DNA of 10,557 bases from Pseudomonadota bacterium (GTDB taxonomy: Bacteria; Pseudomonadota; Alphaproteobacteria; Azospirillales; Azospirillaceae), in contig JAEZID010000552.1 in the NCBI GenBank assembly GCA_023416195.1, forward strand, positions 1 to 10,557, read 5' to 3'. The position numbers and the translations under genes were made by a program. This document shows positions 1 to 6,112 of this stretch, one piece after another. The notes beneath the pieces were generated by a model. That model was not told the DNA's origin and made no database searches. It was given only the letters and a program-made list of their open reading frames with translations. The stretch's first letter is position 1, and the number at the start of each line of letters is the position of its first letter.

Positions 1-608
1 AAGGCAGCGTGACGGCCGACCGGGTCATCCTGGCGACCAACGCCTACACCGACGACCTGTGGCCGGGGCTGCGCCGGTCCATCGTGCCGGTCCTGAACTT
101 CCAGATGACGACCAAGCCGCTGCCGCCCGAACTGCGGGCCTCCATCCTGCCCGCCGACATGGCGTGCAGCGACACCCAGGGCGACCTGCATTTCTTCCGC
201 TGGACCGCCGATAACCGGCTGGTCTCGGGCTGCACGCTGATCTCCCTCCAGGACGCCGACCGCCGTGCGCAAGAGCGCGTGCGCGACCGCATCGCACGCG
301 TCTTCCCGCAGGCCGGCCGTCCCGCCATCGAGCGGAGCTGGACCGGTTACCTCGCCATGACCGCCGACTTCCGCCCGCACTTCCACGAACTGGCTCCGGG
401 CGTGGTGGCGGCGGTCGGCTACAACGGCCGGGGCATGGCGCTGGGTGCTGCGGTGGGCCGGGAACTGGCGAAATTCGGCGCCGGCACCGATCCGAAGGAT
501 TTGCCGCTGCCCTTCACGCCCCTGCGCACCCTGCCCCTGCACGCGCTGGTGACGCGCTTCGCCCCCGCCTATATGGCCCACCTGCGCCGCCTCGACGCCA
601 CGGGCTAA
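1..608 (+). CDS. FAD-dependent oxidoreductase, DAO family (C-terminal part, 5' end outside window)
   Basis: The reading frame is open at the left edge, so this is the C-terminal portion (about 201 residues) of a longer gene that normally encodes about 430 residues. The first visible residues (GSVTADRVILATNAYTDDLW) are the typical DAO-family stretch in which a strand ending in ATNAYT sits by the flavin. Near the end, GYNGRGMALGAAVGRELA is the C-terminal flavin-binding loop and helix of these enzymes. Family members oxidise amines or N-alkyl amino acids (sarcosine, gamma-glutamylputrescine, D-amino acids) and pass electrons to O2 or a quinone. The substrate cannot be told from this fragment. 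The GTG at position 9 is an internal valine codon, not a start. The gene ends with TAA at 606-608, two bases before an inverted repeat, and converges on the SURF1 gene. Confidence 0.88.
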   Translation, partial: GSVTADRVILATNAYTDDLWPGLRRSIVPVLNFQMTTKPLPPELRASILPADMACSDTQGDLHFFRWTADNRLVSGCTLISLQDADRRAQERVRDRIARVFPQAGRPAIERSWTGYLAMTADFRPHFHELAPGVVAAVGYNGRGMALGAAVGRELAKFGAGTDPKDLPLPFTPLRTLPLHALVTRFAPAYMAHLRRLDATG

Positions 609-610
609 AG

Positions 611-635
611 CCCTTCTCCCCCCTGGGGAGAAGGG
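611..635 (+). terminator. Possible bidirectional transcription terminator hairpin
   Basis: A perfect 11-bp GC-rich stem with a 3-nt loop begins two bases after the stop codon of the upstream oxidoreductase gene. Read from the other strand, it lies 57 nt beyond the SURF1 stop. There is no real T-run on either side (only TTGGG follows on +), so it is not a canonical Rho-independent terminator. It could still stop or stabilise transcripts from both convergent genes. Confidence 0.45.
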
Positions 636-721
636 TTGGGATGAGGGGGCGGCCGCAGGCCGGAAACGCGTGGCGTTTGTCGGCGTCTCCCTCACCCAAC
701 CCTCTCCCCAGGGGGGAGAGG
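611..721. repeat. Nested inverted repeat, REP/BIME-like dispersed element
   Basis: Two arms, 611-647 and 689-721, are inverted copies of each other, differing only by four single-base insertions or deletions. Each arm is itself a hairpin: 611-621 pairs perfectly with 625-635 (11 bp, 3-nt loop), and 701-709 pairs with 713-721 (9 bp, 3-nt loop). Between the arms lies a third small hairpin, AAACGC (664-669) with GCGTTT (673-678). The whole element can therefore fold as one long stem or as a three-hairpin cruciform. Sequences of this C-run/CTCTCCCC type, which translate as PSPNPLPRGER-like peptides, are dispersed in many GC-rich proteobacterial genomes (recalled, not searched). The element sits between convergent genes and overlaps the 3' end of the SURF1 gene. 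Confidence 0.8.
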
Positions 722-1480
722 AGCTATCTGTCGCCTTGCCCGCCATTCCTGGCGGATGAGGTACGCGGCTCCGCCCGCGACCATCACGGCAAGCCCGTAC
801 CAGGTGATCGCGTAGACCAGATGGTTGTTGGGAAACGCGATCACGGTCAGGCCGCCGACCGGAAACTCCGGCCCACCGGATGCGGCATCCGCGTCGATGA
901 AGTACGGCGCCACCTCCTCCAGCCCCCGCGCCGCCGCGATGGCCGCCACGTCGCGCGAGAACCAGCGGTCGGCGGCCGGGTCGTTGGCGCGCAGCATGGC
1001 CCCGCCCGGCTCGCTGATCCGCAGCAGCCCCGTCACCGTCGCAGAGCCTTCGACCTGCCCGTCCGTCCGCGTGGCCGGATCGCGCCGGTCGGGCGGGATG
1101 AAGCCGCGATTGACCAGCACCACCGTCCCGTCGTCCCGGCGCAACGGAGTCAGCACCCAGGAACCGGGGCCGAGCACCGTCGAGGCGGCCACCAGCGTCT
1201 CACGGTCGTTCAGGAAGGTGCCGGTGACGCTCACGCGCCGGTATTCGTGCTCCGCCGCCGTGATCGCCGGCCATTCCGCCCGCCCCGGCGCCGGGACCGG
1301 CGGCGCGTGGACGCGCGTCTCAACCCGCTCGATGAGGGCGAGCTTCCAGGCCCGCCGCTCCACCTGCCATGTGCCGAGCGCGACCAGAACCGCGAAGAGC
1401 ACAGTCGCGGCGATCCCGAACCCAACCAGCCAGCCGGGCGAACGTGACCCGAGCGAACCCTGCGAGTCCGCCCCGGTCAC
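692..1480 (-). CDS. SURF1 family heme-copper oxidase assembly protein
   Basis: This 262-aa inner-membrane protein belongs to the SURF1/Shy1 family, which helps insert heme into subunit I of heme-copper oxidases. One membrane segment spans about residues 16-36 and a second about 222-243, with a periplasmic domain between them. Family motifs visible are LGTWQVERRAWK after the first segment, VNRGFIPP (about 123-130), and NNHLVYAITWYGLA leading into the second segment, where H220 is the candidate heme ligand. The start is GTG at 1480, overlapping the cyoD TGA as GTGA, which implies translational coupling. A longer frame back to 1609 lies inside cyoD and lacks family similarity. As the fifth gene of the operon, where E. 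coli has cyoE, it probably serves this quinol oxidase (a Surf1q-type role known in Paracoccus). The last nine residues (PLPPGERVG) and the stop come from the inverted repeat. Confidence 0.92.
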   Translation of the reverse strand: MTGADSQGSLGSRSPGWLVGFGIAATVLFAVLVALGTWQVERRAWKLALIERVETRVHAPPVPAPGRAEWPAITAAEHEYRRVSVTGTFLNDRETLVAASTVLGPGSWVLTPLRRDDGTVVLVNRGFIPPDRRDPATRTDGQVEGSATVTGLLRISEPGGAMLRANDPAADRWFSRDVAAIAAARGLEEVAPYFIDADAASGGPEFPVGGLTVIAFPNNHLVYAITWYGLAVMVAGGAAYLIRQEWRARRQIAPLPPGERVG

Positions 1481-1902
1481 GGCAGGTTGCGCATGTGCTC
1501 CGGCGACATCGGCATCATGTTGGTGTCGAGATGATGCATCACCCACAGCGACCCGCTCAGCGTGATGACGACGATGACGATGGTGAACATCAGCGCCAGG
1601 AACGTCCAACCGCTCTCCGACCGAGTGTTCATGTGCAGGAAGTAGACCATGTGCACGACGATCTGCACGGCAGCGAACAGCAGGATCACCACCGCCGCGA
1701 CCGTCGGGCTGCGGAACACGTCCCCCATCACGATCCAGAAGGGTATCGCGGTCAGCACCACCGACAGGGCGAAGCCGATCAGGTAGTCCTTGAAGGACCC
1801 GTGATGCGCGCTGGCCCCGTCATGCCCACCATCATGCCCAACATCATATCCGTGGGAGCGCGCGGCGACGCGGTCGGGCTCGTGTTCGGCGTGAACGCTC
1901 AT
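1477..1902 (-). CDS. cyoD: Cytochrome o ubiquinol oxidase subunit IV
   Basis: The product is the small 141-aa subunit IV of the quinol oxidase, which helps assemble the CuB/heme centre of subunit I. Three membrane helices are visible at about residues 40-58, 67-90 and 98-120. The sequence FLHMNTRSESGW joins helices 2 and 3 as is usual in CyoD/COX4-type subunits. E. coli CyoD has 109 residues. The extra length is mainly an N-terminal tail of about 35 residues containing seven histidines (H4, 7, 17, 23, 27, 33, 34). The ATG at 1902 overlaps the cyoC stop as ATGA. The frame continues upstream to 1986, but that part lies within cyoC and is not protein-like. The 3' end overlaps the SURF1 start. 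Confidence 0.93.
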   Translation of the reverse strand: MSVHAEHEPDRVAARSHGYDVGHDGGHDGASAHHGSFKDYLIGFALSVVLTAIPFWIVMGDVFRSPTVAAVVILLFAAVQIVVHMVYFLHMNTRSESGWTFLALMFTIVIVVITLSGSLWVMHHLDTNMMPMSPEHMRNLP

Positions 1903-2549
1903 CCCCTCAGGACTCCTATCAGATAGACGAAGCTGAAGACGCCGATCCAGATCACGTCCAGGAAGTGCCAGAACATGCCCAGGCACATCAGCCGCCGGTG
2001 GTTTTCCGGGATGAAGCCGTGCAGCGGCAGCTGGAACATCAGCGTCACCAGCCAGATGATGCCGAACGTGACGTGCAGCCCGTGCGTGCCCACCAGCGTG
2101 AAGAAGGCGGACAGGAAGCCGCTGCGCTGCGGCCCGGCGCCCTCCGCGATCAGATGATGGAACTCGTACAGCTCGATCCCCAGGAAGCCGAGGCCGAACA
2201 GGCCGGTGACGCCCAGCCAGAACAGCGTCAGCCCCATGCGCCGCTTCTCCACCTCCAGCATCGCCAGACCGTAGGTGATGGACGAGAACAGCAGCAGCGA
2301 CGTGTTCAGCGCGATCAGCGGAAGGTCGAACAGATCCGCCGGGGACGGCCCGGCGGCGTAACGGGCGCCGAGCACGCCGAAGGTCGCGAACAGCACCGCG
2401 AAGATCAGCGCGTCGCTCATCAGGTAGATCCAGAAGCCCAGAAGGGTGCTGCTCTCCGCGTGGGCGGCCTCCTCCACGTCGTAGAAGACGGGGGCTTCCG
2501 CTTCGGTGGCGGCGGCGTCGTGGCGCGCCGTGTCCAGATGCATCGTCAT
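1899..2549 (-). CDS. cyoC: Cytochrome o ubiquinol oxidase subunit III
   Basis: This 216-aa integral membrane protein is subunit III of the heme-copper quinol oxidase. It stabilises subunit I and probably assists O2 and proton uptake. Five hydrophobic helices are visible at about 35-60, 78-98, 108-128, 145-173 and 190-212, as in CyoC of E. coli, with a polar N-terminal tail of about 30 residues. Family hallmarks include FWIYLMSDALIF in helix 1, GIELYEFHHLI near residues 124-134, GTHGLHVTFGIIWL in helix 4 and FWHFLDVIWIGVF in helix 5. The ATG at 2549 lies 10 nt beyond the cyoB stop. A second in-frame ATG two codons later (2543) is a possible alternative. The stop overlaps the cyoD start (ATGA). 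Confidence 0.96.
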   Translation of the reverse strand: MTMHLDTARHDAAATEAEAPVFYDVEEAAHAESSTLLGFWIYLMSDALIFAVLFATFGVLGARYAAGPSPADLFDLPLIALNTSLLLFSSITYGLAMLEVEKRRMGLTLFWLGVTGLFGLGFLGIELYEFHHLIAEGAGPQRSGFLSAFFTLVGTHGLHVTFGIIWLVTLMFQLPLHGFIPENHRRLMCLGMFWHFLDVIWIGVFSFVYLIGVLRG

Positions 2550-2559
2550 GATCGTTCGC

Positions 2560-4557
2560 CTACTCCGCGGCGGCGCGCGCGCGCCCGTCTTCGAAGCTCA
2601 TGACCTCCTCGGCCGGGATGTAGTAGTCCCGCCGGTAATTGAAGGTGTGCGCGATGGCGGCCGCGATCAGAGCGACGAAGGAGACGATGGCGAGCCACCA
2701 GATGTACCAGATGAGCGCGAAGGCCAGCACGGTGCTGATGGCCGACAGCACGAACCCGGCGGCGGTGTTCTTCGGCATGTGGATGGGCCGGTAGCCGCCC
2801 TGCGGGCGGACGTGGCCGCGCCGCTTCATGTCCCACCAGGCGTCCTGCTCGTGGACGATGGGGATGAAGGCGAAGTTGTAGGGCGGCGGCGGGGAGGAGG
2901 TGGACCATTCCAGCGTCCGCCCGTTCCATGGATCGCCCGTCAGGTCGCGCAACTGTTCACGCCGCATGAAACTCACCGCAAGCTGGACGATGAAGGACCC
3001 GATCCCCAGCGCGATCAGCATGGCGCCGAAGGTCGAGGCGAAGTACCAGGGCTGAAGCGCGTAGTCCTCGAAATGGTTCAGCCGCCGCGTCACTCCCATC
3101 AGGCCCAGCACATATTGCGGCATGAAGGCGAAGTAGAAGCCGACCAGCCAGAACCAGAAGCTCATCTTCCCCCAGAACGGATCCAGCCGGTAGCCGGTCA
3201 CCTTCGGGAACCAGTAGTACAGCCCCGCCAGCAGGCCGAACACCACGCCGCCGATGATCACGTTGTGGAAGTGCGCGATCAGGAACACGCTGTTGTGCAG
3301 CACGAAATCGGCCGGCGGGACCGCCAGCAGCACGCCGGTCATGCCGCCGATCACGAAGGTCACCATGAAGCCGACGGTCCACAGCATCGGCAGCTCGAAC
3401 CGGATGCGGCCCCGGTACATGGTGAACAGCCAGTTGAAGATCTTGGCGCCCGTCGGGATCGAGATGATCATCGTCGTGATGCCGAAGAAGGCGTTCACGC
3501 TGGCCCCCGCCCCCATCGTGAAGAAGTGGTGCAGCCAGACCAGATAGGACAGGATCGTGATGACCACCGTGGCGTAGACCATCGACGCGTAGCCGAACAG
3601 CCGCTTGCCGCAGTAGGTCGAGACGATCTCCGAAAAGATGCCGAAGCAGGGCAGGATCAGGATGTACACCTCCGGGTGTCCCCAGATCCAGATCAGGTTG
3701 ACGAACATCATCGGGTTGCCGCCGAGGTCGTTCGTGAAGAAATGCGTCCCCACGTAACGGTCGAGCGACAGCAGCGCCAGGGTGGCGGTCAGCACCGGGA
3801 AGGCGGCGACGATCAGCACGTTGGTGCACAGCGTCGTCCAGGTGAAGATGGGCATCTTCATCATCGTCATGCCCGGCGCCCGCATCTTCACGATGGTGGC
3901 GATCAGATTTATGCCGGACAGAGTCGTCCCGACGCCCGCGACCTGTAGCCCCCATATGTAGTAGTCGACCCCGACGCCGGGGCTGAAGTCCGCCCCCGAC
4001 AGCGGCGGGTAGGCCAGCCAGCCGGTGCGCGCGAACTCGCCCACGAACAGCGACACCATGGTCAGGAAGGCGCCGCCGGCCGTCATCCAGAAGCTGAAGT
4101 TGTTCAGGAAGGGAAAGGCGACGTCGCGGGCGCCGATCTGCAACGGCATGACGTAGTTCATCACCGCGGTGACCATCGGCATCGCGAAGAAGAAGATCAT
4201 GATCACGCCGTGGGCGGTGAAGACCTGATCGAAATGGTGCGGCGGCAGATAGCCCTCGTTCGGGCCGAAGGCGATGGCCTTCTGCGTCAGCATCATGATC
4301 GCGTCGGCGAAGCCCCGAAGCAGCATGACGATGGCGAGGATCCCGTACATGACGCCGATCCGCTTGTGATCGACGCTGGTGATCCATTCGCGCCACAGAT
4401 AGCCCCAGGCCCGGTAATAGGTCACCACCCCGACCAGCGCGAGGCCGCCCAGCACGACGACGGCGAAGGTCGCGATCAGAATGGGTTCATGAAGAGGAAT
4501 TGACGCCCAGGTCAGCCGCCCGAAGAGAAAGGTCTGGAGATCGATGTCTGAAAACAT
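2560..4557 (-). CDS. cyoB: Cytochrome o ubiquinol oxidase subunit I
   Basis: This 665-aa catalytic subunit (E. coli 663) oxidises ubiquinol, reduces O2 to water and pumps protons across the inner membrane. Its numbering runs ten ahead of E. coli CyoB through the core, so the functional residues can be placed: quinol-site R81, D85 and H108; low-spin heme b ligands H116 and H431; CuB ligands H294, H343 and H344, with the cross-linked tyrosine Y298 in WGHPEVY; high-spin heme ligand H429; K-channel K372; D-channel entry D145 and inner E296; and the arginine pair R491/R492 near the heme propionates. None is missing. About fifteen hydrophobic helices are seen, including the extra N- and C-terminal ones typical of CyoB. 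The ATG at 4557 is 18 nt after the cyoA stop, with a G-rich stretch upstream. The sequence does not say whether the high-spin heme is O or A. Confidence 0.98.
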   Translation of the reverse strand: MFSDIDLQTFLFGRLTWASIPLHEPILIATFAVVVLGGLALVGVVTYYRAWGYLWREWITSVDHKRIGVMYGILAIVMLLRGFADAIMMLTQKAIAFGPNEGYLPPHHFDQVFTAHGVIMIFFFAMPMVTAVMNYVMPLQIGARDVAFPFLNNFSFWMTAGGAFLTMVSLFVGEFARTGWLAYPPLSGADFSPGVGVDYYIWGLQVAGVGTTLSGINLIATIVKMRAPGMTMMKMPIFTWTTLCTNVLIVAAFPVLTATLALLSLDRYVGTHFFTNDLGGNPMMFVNLIWIWGHPEVYILILPCFGIFSEIVSTYCGKRLFGYASMVYATVVITILSYLVWLHHFFTMGAGASVNAFFGITTMIISIPTGAKIFNWLFTMYRGRIRFELPMLWTVGFMVTFVIGGMTGVLLAVPPADFVLHNSVFLIAHFHNVIIGGVVFGLLAGLYYWFPKVTGYRLDPFWGKMSFWFWLVGFYFAFMPQYVLGLMGVTRRLNHFEDYALQPWYFASTFGAMLIALGIGSFIVQLAVSFMRREQLRDLTGDPWNGRTLEWSTSSPPPPYNFAFIPIVHEQDAWWDMKRRGHVRPQGGYRPIHMPKNTAAGFVLSAISTVLAFALIWYIWWLAIVSFVALIAAAIAHTFNYRRDYYIPAEEVMSFEDGRARAAAE

Positions 4558-4575
4558 GGGATCGCCCCGCTCCGA

Positions 4576-5853
4576 CTATCGCGGCTGGCCGCTGTCGGTC
4601 CTGTTGTTATCGGTCCTGTTGTTATCGGTGTCGTTGCTGTTGGTCCTGTTGTTGAGCTGCGGCGGCGCCACGGTGTCCGGCGCGCCGGGCATGGCGTGGC
4701 CGTGGGGCATGTCCGGGTTGGTCGTCGGCTGGTTCACGGCGGGCGATCCGGGCCGGGACCTCATGCCCTCGGGCTGGACGTCGCCGCGCGGCGGGCGCCC
4801 CGATGCCGGGTTGGTCGCGGCCGACGCCTCGTGGCCGCTCTCCAGCAGGCGGTTGTCGTAGCGCAGGCGCTCCCGGTTCTCATGGCTGTCCCGGCCGGCG
4901 CCGCCCGTGGAATCGATGTGGTGCATCTCGGCCATGCACATCTTTCCGGGGACCGCGCACATGTTCAGGATGGCGGTGTAGAGCCCGTCCTCCACGCGGG
5001 AGAAATACTGGACCGGCGCGTCCTCCGACGGCTGCTCCAGCTTCAGGTAGGCGGGCCGGTCGAGCGCCGATCCCTCCCGCTTCACCGTCTCCACCCACTG
5101 GTCGAAGCCCTGTTGGGTCATGCCGTGGAAGTTGAAGTTCATGCGCGAGAAGCCGGACCCGCTGTAGTTCGCCGAAAAGCCGTTGTAGGTCCCTTCGTCG
5201 TTGATGACCGCGTGCAGCTTCGTCTCCATCCCGGCCATGGCGTAGATCTGCCCCGCCAGCGCCGGAATGAAGAAGGAGTTCATCACCGTGGCGGAGGTGA
5301 TGTTGAAGGTGATCGGCACGTCGACCGGCGCCGCCAACTCGTTGACCGTCGCGATGCCGTGATCCGGGTAGAAGAACAGCCATTTCCAGTCGAGCGCGAC
5401 GACCTGGACGTTCAGCGGCTTCACGTCCGCCGGCAGAGGCTCCGAGGGATCGAGGCGGGTCAGCGGACGGTAGGGGTCGAGCGTGTGGGTGCTGAGCCAG
5501 GTGATCGCCCCCAGCGCGATGATGATCAGCAGCGGCGCGGTCCAGATCACCACCTCCAGCCGGGTGGAATGGTCCCATTCCGGGTCGTAGGTGGCCTTCT
5601 TGTTCTCCGCGCGGTAGTGCCACGCGAACAGCAGCGTCAGCGCGATCACCGGAACGATGATCAGCAGCATCAGCACCGTCGAGGTGACGATGAGGTTGCG
5701 TTGCTGCTCCGCGATGTAGCCGGACGGATCCAGGACGACGGCGTTGCATCCGGCCAGGAGCACCGGAAGGAGCATCGCCCCCGACGCGCGGAGCCAGGAG
5801 CGGGCGCGCGGGGCATGAATTCGCCTGAGTTGGGGCACCGGAGCGCTCCCCAT
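4576..5853 (-). CDS. cyoA: Cytochrome o ubiquinol oxidase subunit II, lipoprotein with long C-terminal tail
   Basis: The product is subunit II of the quinol oxidase, a 425-aa lipoprotein. The N-terminus carries basic residues, a short hydrophobic stretch and the lipobox LLAGC with lipidated C36. Two membrane helices follow at about 54-79 and 98-122, then a periplasmic cupredoxin domain at about 145-320. The stretch MNSFFIPALAGQIYAMAGM matches quinol-oxidase CyoA and lacks CuA ligands, so electrons come from quinol and not cytochrome c. E. coli CyoA has 315 residues. Here about 105 residues are added, rich in Pro, Asn, Asp, Thr and Arg, ending in NNRTD repeats, with a small DMPHGHAMPG patch. 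The ATG at 5853 lacks a clear ribosome site. M27 is in frame but leaves only nine residues before the lipid cysteine. This is the first gene of the operon. Confidence 0.95.
   Translation of the reverse strand: MGSAPVPQLRRIHAPRARSWLRASGAMLLPVLLAGCNAVVLDPSGYIAEQQRNLIVTSTVLMLLIIVPVIALTLLFAWHYRAENKKATYDPEWDHSTRLEVVIWTAPLLIIIALGAITWLSTHTLDPYRPLTRLDPSEPLPADVKPLNVQVVALDWKWLFFYPDHGIATVNELAAPVDVPITFNITSATVMNSFFIPALAGQIYAMAGMETKLHAVINDEGTYNGFSANYSGSGFSRMNFNFHGMTQQGFDQWVETVKREGSALDRPAYLKLEQPSEDAPVQYFSRVEDGLYTAILNMCAVPGKMCMAEMHHIDSTGGAGRDSHENRERLRYDNRLLESGHEASAATNPASGRPPRGDVQPEGMRSRPGSPAVNQPTTNPDMPHGHAMPGAPDTVAPPQLNNRTNSNDTDNNRTDNNRTDSGQPR
4594..4654 (-). repeat. 15-bp tandem repeat (four copies) at the 3' end of cyoA
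   Basis: Two perfect 15-bp copies (4595-4609 and 4610-4624) are followed by a diverged copy (4625-4639) and a near-perfect one (4640-4654). On the coding strand they encode four five-residue units, NNRTN-SNDTD-NNRTD-NNRTD (CyoA residues 401-420). The repeat is much richer in A and T than the flanking sequence. Because the unit is a multiple of three, copy-number change would lengthen or shorten the tail without a frameshift. Confidence 0.85.
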
Positions 5854-6112
5854 GCGTTACGTTCGTTGGTCCCGGCCGACGGAGCGCCGGACGGGCACGG
5901 TTGGGGCTTGGCTGGCCGGCGGCGGTCAGCACCCGCTGGATTAACCGTGGAGAACGATTTTTGTGCCCTTGCCCGAATTTCATGCCCCATCCGACGGGGG
6001 TGGCCGGAATGAGTGGGCACCAGGAGGGGTTTCGGCCTGTTGGGGTCCTGAACCTCCATGCCGTCAACCCGCCACAAAGGCCGCCGCAAAGGATGGGGAG
6101 CGAAGAACCTCG
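5854..6112. promoter_or_regulatory. Divergent control region between cyoABCD-SURF1 and the MFS gene
   Basis: This 259-bp non-coding stretch separates the outward-facing cyoA and MFS starts, so it must hold both promoters if each gene has its own. The least GC-rich part is about 5938-5982 (TTAACC, ATTTTTG, AATTTC), the likeliest place for promoter elements. I see no convincing -35/-10 pair and no clear FNR box (TTGAT-N4-ATCAA). A weak 7-bp hairpin, GCTGGCC/GGTCAGC including one wobble pair, lies at 5911-5930. Reading frames that cross this region do not resemble proteins. Confidence 0.55.

Noticed and set aside
9..11. GTG as a start codon of the first gene.
   Set aside because: The frame is open upstream to the edge, and the residues before it continue the DAO-family alignment. 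A start here would lack the N-terminal FAD-binding domain.
1481..1609. A longer SURF1 N-terminus beginning at 1609.
   Set aside because: This part lies inside cyoD in another frame and is His/Arg-rich nonsense. The GTGA overlap at 1480 is the typical coupled start.
2506..3948. A 480-codon + strand open frame antisense to cyoB, plus similar ones at 4696-6012 and 641-1447.
   Set aside because: They mirror the codon pattern of strongly supported membrane proteins on the other strand and are made of His/Asp/Arg/Gln-rich nonsense.
5200..5300. A CuA site in subunit II, which would make this a cytochrome c oxidase.
   Set aside because: The Cys/His/Met ligands of CuA are absent, and the sequence follows the CyoA quinol-oxidase pattern.
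5963..6112. A 50-residue N-terminal extension of the MFS transporter.
   Set aside because: The residues are low in hydrophobic or family-like content, and the ATG at 6113 has an upstream purine-rich site and gives a normal-length protein.
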